From Kondoa malvinella (lineage: Eukaryota; Basidiomycota; Agaricostilbomycetes; Agaricostilbales; Kondoaceae), in contig BCIM01000010.1 of the NCBI GenBank assembly GCA_039545315.1, positions 632,441 through 696,440 on the forward strand: a DNA stretch of 64,000 nucleotides, in the 5' to 3' direction. Of this stretch, positions 25,240 to 34,818 are shown piece by piece. The position numbers were made by a program, and so were the translations under genes. A model generated the notes under the pieces. It saw nothing but the letters and a program-made list of their open reading frames with translations. It was not told the origin of the DNA and did no database searches. The first letter of the stretch is position 1, and each line of letters opens with the position of its first letter.

Positions 25240-26287
25240 CTAAGCCTTGTTGGCCTTCTTAGACTTCTTGTAGCACTTTGCGATAGCTTTGGCTGCCTTT
25301 TCGCCTGTACCGTCACGTACGTACGCCCAATGAGGAGTCCAGTCATCTGTACAAAAGAAGAAAAGGAAGTTCAGCGTGAGACTGTCTTTTGAAAACTACT
25401 TGACCGACTCTGATTAGGGCTGCCATAGCAAAAGTAGTCAATCTTGTTACAGAAATTGATGACGCATTCCTTGTCCAGAATAGGGAAGCCAAGTCTGCCC
25501 ATGTTGATCTGAGGCACTTTGATCGGGTCCTGCAATGCAGATGTTTAGGTAAAGCGGCGTGAAAGAAGATTACCAACTCACACCGTAGGTAGTTATGGCA
25601 ACGATCCTCTTGATGACTTCAGGATCCAATTCCATCGCGTGAAATCGTAGCAGCTCCCTGACAAGTATGTTGGGAATACCTTTCATATGGGAACGGACCA
25701 AACTGTAGCCAGAGAGAGCGATAGAAGTATTAGGGCAAAGAGCCACTCGACCCTTCTGAGGTTTGAAAACACTTGTAAGCCATTTACTCGATCACACAGA
25801 CGTGCGACTGACAAGGACGGCATTGGCAGCTTTGGCACCGGCTTGAATGGAATTCTCAAAGACGGGATCGAAAGTGTCGTAGAAGACACCAGTCACTTCA
25901 GCGCCTCTGTGAGTGGGTCTTAGTCTTTGACAGCAATGTCGAAGTAAGAGGCATACGGGGCGTTTGCGCAATGATCGACCCATGTTCTCGAGCGCGACTG
26001 AGCCGCCTCCATCCCAGTGGAAGACGTCGAGCCTGAACCAACTGTCAGCATAGGGATGGCGGGAGCGAGGTTATAGCAAGCTTACTCGGGGCAAGCTGGT
26101 AGTGGTAGCTTGGACAAGTCGACTTTGGTGATATCATGACCGGGCAAGTCATCGATAGTGAAGCCAGTGTTATTGGTTTTAGCAGATATTAGAGGGACGA
26201 GAGCTACCAGAGCCTGTCCGATAACCAGTCAGCATACAAGTGTAATTGGACATACAGACTGACCGTGAGAGCTTTGATAGAAAACAT
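25240..26287 (-). CDS. Secreted cutinase-family esterase (atypical nucleophile elbow)
   Basis: Predicted serine esterase acting outside the cell on ester polymers or acetylated polysaccharide. The start exon gives a signal peptide (MFSIKALTALVALVPLISA). Then come CPELDVFHWDGGG, AEVTGVFYDTFDPVF, GAKAANAVL, the nucleophile segment ALCPNTSIALSGYSLV and VIKRIVAITTYGDP. The catalytic Asp/His part is CVINFCNKIDYFC and DWTPHWAYVRDG. The cysteine pattern and order match cutinases. Seven or eight exons are needed. The family elbow is normally G-Y-S-Q-G; here it reads G-Y-S-L-V, losing the last Gly, so activity is uncertain. The last exon ends KKSKKANKA. It stands alone with about 1 kb of upstream sequence. 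Confidence 0.78.
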
Positions 26288-27348
26288 AGCAGAGTACTGT
26301 AAGAGGAAAAGAGGTGACAAATCAAAAGAAAGAAAGAGCACCCCGTGTCCAGTCAGCTTGCCGACAGAATGAGGCATTTACGGAGATGCGGCGTGGATCG
26401 TGGTAGAAGATGACAACCTCGCGTCCAGGAATACTGGAGATGGACTTTGGAGTTCGTTTCACTGCACTGAAATAGAATTCGCGCGGCTACAGCAAGCCTC
26501 AAACCTTCAGAGGCATCTTACTGCAGCACATGCTTCTTTTCGTCGAACGCGTTGGACATTAAGTGAACTCTTCAGCATGCTGCCGCTGCTTCATTGTTTC
26601 ACGGTCATAGTAGCGACACCACGCTGGAATCGACATTCCTGGGTTGGCAGCGCGCGAATTGGTCCATAAAAGTGCTGCATTGGCTGTTTTGCGTGATTGG
26701 AACCGTCCAAGGGAATTGGTTGCTTTATTGGCGGATGAAAGGATACACAGAAGATATGCAATACGGTAGCTCGCCTGATGCTGACGGGAGTACTAGCCGC
26801 GATTGCAATTGAAAAACGAGAAACAGATCAGCGCGCATTTGCAAGTTGATCGTCAGACGAGACTAGCTTTTCGCGCCGATGGCAGACACACACGAATCAT
26901 AGAGTAGGAGAGAGGGACTCGGGAAGAAGTGAGGAGCGTGCGGAGGACAGCTTACCAATGTCGCGACAGTTCAGATTGATGAGCCTCAAAAGAAGGGCGC
27001 TGTGAACGAAACAGCGCATGAAAGATCGCCCTGTACTTCTCTGGGACAGATGCAGTGCACATACAGGCACATTAGGGCTTCACAAGCAGAATGCCCAAGT
27101 CGCTGCCCGGAAAAAAGTCGATGAAAAAGCAGAAAGTGGGACTGGGCCACTGTAGTAACGATATGTAGCTCGAATACCCAAACAAGGCAGCTAGCCCGTT
27201 GCCTGATGATTGCAAACGACAAGACCCATGCCCCGATGCTGACGCCGATCCAATCTCTTGAACCTTACACCACACCTGAGCTCCGTCTGTCCATATATCA
27301 TCACCAAGCGCCAAGCTGAACCACCAATACAAAGAAAGCACAGGTCTT
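26288..27348. other. Gene-poor stretch upstream of the cutinase-like gene
   Basis: No gene supported in about 1.06 kb. It separates the cutinase-like start from the RPS8 stop on the same strand, so it should contain the regulated promoter of the secreted esterase. Open frames on both strands lack recognisable content. Confidence 0.45.
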
Positions 27349-28339
27349 CTATGAACCAGCGTGCTTGGCTTTGCCTGCCCTCACTAAAAACAAATTGCAG
27401 CTTCAGCATCGAACAAAGAGACGACAAGGATAAAACGCACATCGCCTGAGGTAGAATTCGAGTTCCTTGCCTTCTAGCACGTAACCGTCACAGCGACCTG
27501 ATTGACCTGGGCGAGAAGAGATGGCAGCGTAAAGACGACCGGCCTGGAATTGAGCTTCGAGAAGAGGGTCGACTTTGGATTCTGCTTTTAGTGCGTCGAG
27601 CTTCTTTTGCTTGCCAGCTGAAGGTGCGGTGGCATCAGCTTCGGCTTCCTTGGCTGCGGCCTGCGAAAATGGAAAATGAAGTGAGCTGAATTCAACAATA
27701 CCAGAGATCATGCTCACTCTGCCCTTCTTTGTGATGGCCTGGTGGTAGTGTGCTTCGTACCATTGCCTGAAAGGAGTAGCATCGATCTGGACAATAGCAT
27801 TCTTGACGAGGGTGTTTGTTCGGACAAGTTCGTTGTTGGAAGAGTTGTAAACGACACCAATGACACGAGTCTTGCGGGTAGTGTGTTCTGATCCCCAAGC
27901 AAAGTTGCCAGAGTCAAGACGAAGAGCGCGGTGCTTGATGTTGCCTCCACGAACACGAACGGTGTGGATGCGTTTTGCGCCGAGCTTGGTCATGGCTGGC
28001 TGGCGACCGAGTTCGAACTTCCTCTTCTTCCTGTACTTTGCGCGCTGGGCCCCTGAGGCGGACCTCTTGTCCCGCGATGTTCTTGTGATACCTGCATAGA
28101 GGGAAAAATCATGCAATGAGCATTTTGCTCTGCATGATATAGAGCATTTCGTCTGGCTGATGTGATTCTGTCTTTGGACTGGATATATTGGGAGACCGCA
28201 GAGCAGAAAGCTCGGTCTGATGACAACTGCGTGAAGCAGTTGGGAACGGCTTGTGATTATGGCAACGGCTTGTGATTCTCGCGAATAGGGTATAGCACGA
28301 ATCCTCCAGCAAGAACAGCAGGGACTGTAGCTTACCCAT
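27349..28339 (-). CDS. RPS8: 40S ribosomal protein S8 (eS8)
   Basis: Component of the small ribosomal subunit. The first exon holds only ATG plus one base; after a 244-nt intron (28092-28335) the protein reads [21 protein letters not shown] and [12 protein letters not shown]. Then come [48 protein letters not shown] and [10 protein letters not shown]. The next exon has [28 protein letters not shown] final exon (gtgcgt...tttttag) gives [11 protein letters not shown] with TAG at 27349-27351. Residue order and length are standard for eS8. A start codon split from the rest by an intron is common in fungal ribosomal protein genes. Confidence 0.95.
28092..28335 (-). other. Unusually long, structured RPS8 first intron
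   Basis: At 244 nt this intron is about five times the usual length here. It contains a perfect 6-bp hairpin at 28225-28241 (AACTGC, loop GTGAA, GCAGTT), another at 28127-28145 (GCTCT...AGAGC), and a 14-bp direct repeat aacggcttgtgatt at 28245-28258 and 28264-28277. Ribosomal protein introns often host snoRNAs. I found no convincing C/D boxes in the sense orientation, so any snoRNA assignment is unproven. Confidence 0.4.
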
Positions 28340-28528
28340 CTTGACTTGAAGGAGATGGGAATGGGTGCCCGGAAGAGATATAAATCGTCGGTCTCGAAAA
28401 CTTTTTCGAACTTGTGGTCGAACCGATGAAAAATGTTAAAAGTCACAAAACTTTCTATTGACATTGTTGAGACTGCTACATGATGCTATACGCTGCTCTA
28501 TAATTCAGATTTCTCCTTCTTGCCCTGC

Positions 28529-29594
28529 TCAATCGAACTTCAGCAAAATCTCGATGATCATGCAAATTTCGCTCACCATGACAAACTCGCTAGTTCCCTT
28601 CTTATCCTCTTCTGTAGCCTTGAATTGCTCTAGATCTTCGAGCTTGACGTATTTCAAAGCCTTTTCATGCGTGGCTTCGAGTAGAACGCGAGGGACGATG
28701 TTGTCGCCTAAACAGCGAGAATGATAGTCTATCAGCACAAGAGCTGATATAGCGAGATGCTCTGCATACCATATTCTACGCGGTGGTCGAACGCTTCCTT
28801 CCTGTTATGTGACAGGGTGTCAAGCTGCTCAGTGAGCATGAACATGACGACAAACCATCGGCTGTAGTCAGACAGAGCCACTCAGCTCCGATACTGCAGA
28901 GATCTCTGTGTACTCACGAGACGCAAAGGCACCAGGTATGACCAGGAGACAAAATGTCCGCTAACGAATAGACATCAGCATGCTTGAAAGCCTTGGAGTC
29001 ATCACGAAATACTCAGGCTGGATGAGCAGTCATGATCAGCACACGTATCTACATCATGGTCAGGCACTGTGAACCTACTCATTGCCATTCTGAGCTGAAA
29101 ACTTGAGGAAATCTGACGTAGTTCAACATCAGCACAGCGCGGACAGAGTGCATAGACAGAATCAAGCGCACCCTGATTGACTACAGCTGCTAAAACGTGA
29201 AGACCATGATCTTGCCTGTACCATCGCGTGATATTCGAGCTGGTCCATCAACTGCATTGAGCATCACTCACGGTCCAGCTGTACGCATTACAGTTGATCA
29301 GCCTGAGCTCAGCTTAGATACAGTCTCTGCTCACTCTCGCAGAAGCCATTCCCTTTGCGATGTTCAGCTTACGCGATGCACTCTCAAACCGATGCACTCA
29401 CTGTAGAAGCCAGTCTGAGGGTTCGTACCCTGCCAGACACCCAATCATCAGCTACAACAGAGCTGCAGCGAGGCTGATAGATTCACGGGAGGCGTTGCGA
29501 ACTCCAATGGTTTGTTCAGGACCTGTAGTAGCGACAACTGTCAGGTCGCATCATCGATTCGGGAACCGCTACTTGCTGATAGCTGCTTGCTCAT
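28529..29594 (-). CDS. DUF2237 family protein
   Basis: Small conserved protein of unknown function, also found in bacteria and plants. Recognisable blocks in order on the minus strand are VLNKPLEFATPP, GTNPQTGFYS, DHGLHVLAAVVNQD, FLKFSAQNGNE, PEYF, ADILSPGHTWCLC, RWKEAFDHRVEYG, VPRVLLEATHEKAL, and a C-terminus ending EICMIIEILLKFD. They match the family's TGFxR, THTVCA, FLxFS, PEYGFPGLKPGDRWCLC and VVLEATHEKAL signatures. About eight exons are needed. Two introns between GNE and ADIL cannot be spliced at exact GT-AG borders without losing frame. The start is tentatively ATG 29592-29594 (MSKQLSA). The stop is 28529-28531. Confidence 0.75.
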
Positions 29595-30220
29595 ATTAAT
29601 GTTGACTGCTGTTGCTAGACCTCTGCGTAGCATAGACGAGTGGCCGATCACGGTAAGGCTGGAATGACGCGTTTTGGGTCTTGCACTTGAACGCTGACGA
29701 GATCTAGGATAGCTGTACAGCTGACCTCTCACTGTACACTGTGTTTCGTCTGTCGTAGCTCACTATACGTGCATGGCTTTCCACTTAGTTGTCAAGCGCG
29801 AATCGCTTGGGGGTTGATCCAATTTAATGCTCTGCCAGGTTTCATTAGCCTCGTTTCTGTTGTTCTACTTTCATCAAGGTCACCGTCTTTGGAAGCTCCA
29901 AGGGCTCTTGTCTGCGTCCTACTTGATCGGGGAATGACTACGTTTTACGTCTTGGCACACCTCTCTCTCCATCCTTATCCTCTCCTCTCCTCTTCTACAG
30001 TACAGGAGATAACAGCTCTGTACGATAACAGCTCTGTACATCTCTTCGCCTCTTATACATATACCAGATGGATAACACGCTAACCCAAAGACTGCACGCG
30101 CTTCCTTCTGAACAGAATTCTAGCGGCTTCTGACCGTCTTGTTGTTCCGTCCAGATTGGACAGCTTCTTCTTGCTCTCTGCCAAACAGGGCGTCACTTGT
30201 CTCGCAAGTGAATCTACAGC
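29595..30220. other. Divergent promoter region
   Basis: No gene supported. The 626 bp separate the start of the DUF2237 gene (minus) from that of the SUR7/PalI-like gene (plus). The only structure I see is the 16-bp tandem duplication annotated separately. Confidence 0.45.
30008..30039. repeat. Perfect 16-bp tandem duplication
   Basis: The unit gataacagctctgtac occurs twice head to tail (30008-30023 and 30024-30039) about 180 bp upstream of the SUR7/PalI-like start codon. It could be a doubled factor site or a recent slippage event; nothing else in the sequence decides this. Confidence 0.85.
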
Positions 30221-31171
30221 ATGTCCTCCACTAACAATCGTTTCAAGCTTCACCTCGCATCTGTCTCTGCTATTGGCTGGGCAGCAACAGTGACCGCGTT
30301 CGTTAGCTTCATAGTGAGTATTCGACTTTCGTACCTTATCAAGACTGACCACTGGAGGTACAGTTGCTGTAGCTTTACCTTTCATTTTCTCTTTGGCTTC
30401 TGCTCACAATAACGATCAGACTGCTCGTCTCTCTCGGTCCACCTCACAGCAAACAATCTGCTCTTCTCAACGCGTATACTCCCGAAGGCCGTCTCCTGCG
30501 TGCAGGTTCATTCGGTAGTAAGCCTTCAGCTGTCGGTCTCGGGTTCCTGCTAAGCCTTGTAGTCATGGTGGACGACATGGTTTCGTCTGCTTGTCGTGGC
30601 TACCGCATAGCTGATAAGTATGCTGAAGTCATCGGTAAAAGCGGTGGTTGGACTGGCAAGTTCCGTTACGGTCAGTCCTTGCCTTCTGATTCCCTTTGTA
30701 TTCCCTGAGCAGTCTCGCAGGTCTTTCGAAAGCAATGGTCCTGCATCCATTGGCCGCGTCCTTGACTCTTTTGGCTATAATTGCTCATCTTATTCCTGTG
30801 AGTGCATGTCCTGATCTTGGTCGCTCTGCTTATCCCCCAAGTAGACTGTCATCTCTACCGTTCTGGCTACAGTCAATCTCGCCGTCGCGCTCATGCTCAC
30901 CATCAGGTATGCTTAGCTTTGGTCAACCCTTGATTTACTAACCTCCTGCAGTGTATTCACAACCAACATGATCCTCTTTACCGAAGTCCGAGACTCTATG
31001 AATGAGTGGTATGGCAACGGACCGGCCGATGCGCTTCGCGGGCGTTCCCCAGACGCTCATCTAGGCGCTGGGATATGGCTGGTCTTGACTAGCATGATCT
31101 TGTTGGTGCTCGCTGTCGCCTGTAGCGTTTTCGAAACCAGTCAGTGCATTGATGTGAAACGAAGAGTCTGA
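30221..31171 (+). CDS. SUR7/PalI-like four-span plasma-membrane protein
   Basis: Predicted integral membrane protein. The N-terminus MSSTNNRFKLHLASVSAIGW leads into a first span (ATVTAFVSFI) that continues after an intron (30314-30372) as LYLSFSLWLLLTITIRLLVS. An extracellular segment follows (PEGRLLRAGSFGSKPSAVGL...SACRGYRIADKYAEVIG). Three further spans include HPLAASLTLLAIIAHLIP, a VNLAVALMLTI stretch and GIWLVLTSMILLVLAVAC, and the tail ends SQCIDVKRRV. This pattern of one span, a loop and three clustered spans is typical of the SUR7/PalI group (eisosome or pH-signalling proteins). I cannot tell which branch. About six exons; internal boundaries are approximate. Confidence 0.65.
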
Positions 31172-31441
31172 CTGATGTCTCGATGATAATGCTTTCAGTC
31201 AGGCAAAGGAGATACAAGCCCGTTCTGACGGCTGAAGGATAGGAATGAAGGATTCGGAGGGGGAAATAGAACATAACTGATGAATTGACAGGCATAAACG
31301 AACAGTATTACGCGATTAGATACACAGACTTTAGCAGCACCTGCGCAAGGGAAGTGACGTGCAGACTGAGTTTGGTGGTTTCACAATTACGGATTAACGC
31401 ATGCTTAGTCGACGACCCCTTGAAATCATGCCAACCCCCCA

Positions 31442-32304
31442 TCACGAGCTGAAGAACTTGTGCAGCTCGTCCGCAACCATCTCAGGATTCCCGCTATTCC
31501 AACTTCCGTCGTGGTTGAGGCCTTTCAACTGAACGCTGCGACTTCCCCAAATGACATCTTCTAAATCCCTGCATGCCTGCCGGAAGTACGCCGCGCTCTC
31601 CGTCCCATACAATAGCAATGTCTTGACCTGCACTTCGTTTAGCTTGTCCATCCCTTGATCGTTCATATGCTGGCAAATGTTGAAATCGTATCGTACGCTA
31701 GGCACTAGCTCTTCTAGGTCTTCGTCGGAACCTCTTTTCAGTTGCATTGCTAACGATGCCAGACCTTTGCCGAAGAAGCGAGGAACATAGCTGATGAATG
31801 CCGGAGCGGCTTTGCTTGCAAGGATAGCTGAAAACATGCCGGCTGCTAGATCTCCTTTGCCTATTTCCTCATTCAACGCACAATTCCCTTCCGTTGGACA
31901 TCGCCAGGATCAGAAGTGAAAGGCGGTTCGTAGCAAGCCACATGAGTTAAAGCAGAGGTAGTACGAGCAGCTGCAAGTAGGACCATACAGCCACTGCTCA
32001 TGCCGAACGCGCGCGTTGCTGAGGTAGCGTCCAGGATGGCTTGTAGGTCTTCCACATCTCGGTCGATAGAATGGTTGACCGTATAAGGTTTCGGCGAGAG
32101 TTTCCTGCCTCTTCTGTCTGGCGTATGCACTGTATAGCCGCGTGATGCTAGAGATTGGGAGAGCGCAGAGTATTGACGGCAAGTTGCCATGGAACCTTGA
32201 ATGAGGACGATAGAAGCAAGCGAGGCATCAGAGGGTTGGTAAGTCAGGTAACCGATAGTCGTCCCATCTGCAGAGGTAGCCCCATGTTGCGTTGGACTCA
32301 TCAT
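31442..32304 (-). CDS. Alpha/beta hydrolase with an apparent frameshift
   Basis: Alpha/beta-hydrolase-fold protein, substrate unknown. From Met 32302-32304 the frame reads SIVLIQGSMATCRQYS, YTVHTPDRRGRKLS, ARAFGMSSGCMVLL-type nucleophile elbow (actual residues AFGMSSGC) and YEPPFTSDPGDVQRKGIVR, then stops at a TGA near 31873. A second frame, offset by one base and overlapping here, continues LNEEIGKGDLAAGMFSAI to LLLYGTESAAYF, a terminal catalytic-His region (GLNHDGSW) and the stop at 31442. Together they make one complete hydrolase. I found no intron that joins them, so a one-base indel is likely: a pseudogene or a sequence error. The divergent elbow G-M-S-S-G is compatible with catalysis. 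Confidence 0.72.
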
Positions 32305-34391
32305 GGACGTCTGGTCTTCCACGCACCATCACACAGCTCACCAATGTTTCGGCCAGTCGTACTACTGCGACCTGGCTAGAGCAAGCTGTGTACCTTCGTA
32401 GAACTCCAAGCCGCTGTCTCAGCCATAAATCGACTCAACGCTGGCAGGTTGTCATAATACGCAGGCGCTGCCAGCGCAGTACTCTGTTGCCCTATGCAGA
32501 ATCTCTCGTATGTTTGATCGATATGCTGGCGCTCGTCTCAAGCTGTATGAGCTGTATATTCCGGAGAAACATGCAATGTTCCTTCTTTGCACTGGACCAC
32601 CTACAGACCGCTACTAAGTTCCCTGAGCGTCGCTTTGTGCCTCTCGATGTCTGTGTAACTGTAAAGGTTGGATCCTTCATCCTCAATTCTAGCTATCGGT
32701 TGGTATTTCAGCCATTTCCTTTCAGCACTGGTGACATCTTGCCCTGAATAAGTCCATCGCTCTTTCCCACTGGACACGTCTTGCCTGGCGTCCTATGAAT
32801 GCTGCCTAGCATCGTTGCTTGGCCTCTAGCAGCTTTCTTGACCTTCTTCTCTATTACTGCTCATGGGCTGTTCCTGCTTGCATACGGCTCGGAGCGTGTC
32901 CTCATTGCTATCAAGCTTCACTATGCATCTGCTGGTCTATTCAGGGATGGCTCTGTTGTATTGTATTACACCTAGAGTCCTTAAGCGCCTCTTATATGAT
33001 CGTGGTAGCCTTGAGCCCGCAGCATCAGTGATATATACTTGGCTCTATCTATAAAACACTACAGTGCAGTATATCGATACCCTGTGCCATTATGTTTGCT
33101 GTTCATCAGTGATTAAGGTGCCTTTCGCTTGTTTCGTGTGATGCCGATTTTGGGCCTTCCACACCCATTGGTGTACATCTTAAGCTAGGAAAGCCTTCAT
33201 TAGTGTACAAGACGACTCTATTATTCTTCAGCATTTCGCTGATCATTCCCTTTCGATCTGATCGCGGATTGCTTCTTGGAGGGGAACAAAAGTGTAAAGA
33301 CTACAGTACACTGCAGGTGCGGTAACAGCCCCTGGTTTTCAGGTTTACGCTTCTTTGGTAGTGTATGCAGTGTCCTGATTCGAAAAATGAAGGGGAGAAG
33401 GAGGACTGGGCCTCCATACAAAGCAAATGACACACTTTCGAACGAATTGTTCAATACCGCTACAGAGGCTCATGACCAGATGAGCCATGCGAAATCCGCA
33501 CTTTGTATGATTTGATACACCTGAAGAAGATAATGCTGCAGATCCAGACTGCCCAGCGCATCATACCAGCTTTAATGCCGTTTTGAAGAAGGTTCTTGAC
33601 GCATGATGACTGTGACGGGCAAGTTGCTTTATCGGCCAATCAGAGCATGCACAATAAAGCTTAAGTATGTAATGCAGCTTTGTAGAGAGTCAGAGTAGCA
33701 TTGGTCGCCTGTGCATACCGCGATAAGAACATAAAGACCAGCAAAATCATGAAAGGGTGACCCTGTCTTCTCACCACGGTAGAAAGCCCTATTGATGGCG
33801 TTGTAGAGCTCAATAGTATCTATTTTACCTTTCATAGCGAGCAGCAGTGATACATCCATCTGATTGGCCTTGGGCAGCCATTTTATTCCGTATTTTTGGC
33901 TTCGTGAGCCAGCGACTCTGCGACGCAACCTAAGTGGCTACAACAGAGTCCAGTAGATAGATATATAGTGTTCTGCAGCACTTTTGACTTTTCCAAAGCA
34001 ATACAGACGTTGGTACTGGAGGGTGAGGTCCTTAAAAGCGTACTCGGCGACCCGCAGATGCACGAAACAGGACGTAGAGCTAGGAGGCAGTCAAGCAAGA
34101 TTGAAGAAGGTAACGAACAGACAAGCCTCAGCGCCAGTCCGGTCTCAGAGCTGTAGAGGCTGAAAACGAGAATCGTTCACAGCTATTTCGTGACTGTGAG
34201 CGAAGGCTTGAAGTAGACCAGCATCTGGCGCATGTATCGTGCTGCCTATGCGCTGGCCGACCTGGGCTATCCTTTGTGTACACAGCTTTCTGAAGATAAG
34301 GCTCGGCCCCACGCGTGCTAGGGAGGTGAAACAATTTTAGAAGGATAGAAAGACTTGACAGGCAAGCTCTGCGTAGTAGCAAGTTATATGA
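32305..34391. other. Gene-poor stretch of about 2.1 kb
   Basis: The longest region without a supported gene. A minus-strand open frame at about 33629-33900 (including MDVSLLLAMKGKIDTIELYNA) has some coding character but no family, no matching exons and no clear start; it may be a relic. Other open frames look like chance. The segment precedes the 18-bp minisatellite. Confidence 0.4.
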
Positions 34392-34553
34392 GCGATTAGG
34401 ACTATCAGGGCGAGATCCACAATACGGGCCAAGTTGCAAAAGCGGGCCAAGTCACAAATTTGCGCCATAGTAGAAATCCGCGCGAGAAGCAGAATCCGAG
34501 CCAAATGACGTATACGAGCGCGAAAGCACAATTCTGCGCGAAGAGCGTTGTTT
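34392..34553. repeat. Degenerate 18-bp minisatellite, about nine units
   Basis: Successive 18-bp units begin at 34392, 34410, 34428, 34446, 34464, 34482, 34500, 34518 and 34536. Each starts GC(C or G), is purine-rich in the middle and tends to end with A/T then CGG or similar. On the minus strand this creates a run of six-residue repeats around the core LARI. Units differ at roughly a third of positions, so the array is old. No gene is supported over it. Confidence 0.75.
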
Positions 34554-34818
34554 GAGCGAAACAACTATTTCCGAATTTTGTCCAGCGGCGCTCTACATAG
34601 CTTAGAATTGATGAAACGCCTTGTTAGGAAACGTGTTTGACACATGGCCTCGAGGACAAGTATCTTAAGATAGGCGCGAGACTCTTGTGCGTGCGTGATG
34701 ATGGTCAGAATGCAAGGCAGGCGAAATCATAGGGCCGAGGCGGAGTATATCGCCATAATGCCATGCAAAGCTGTACATCCACTACTACATGATGGTCCGT
34801 CTGAGATGCAGGGTATAA

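Noticed and set aside
28120..28240. C/D box snoRNA in the RPS8 intron
   Set aside because: The TGATGA-like word is on the plus strand, antisense to the intron; no sense C and D box pair was found.
29400..29440. Possible tRNA T-arm (gggttcgtaccc)
   Set aside because: No acceptor stem, anticodon arm or A-box at the right spacing; the site lies within the DUF2237 gene.
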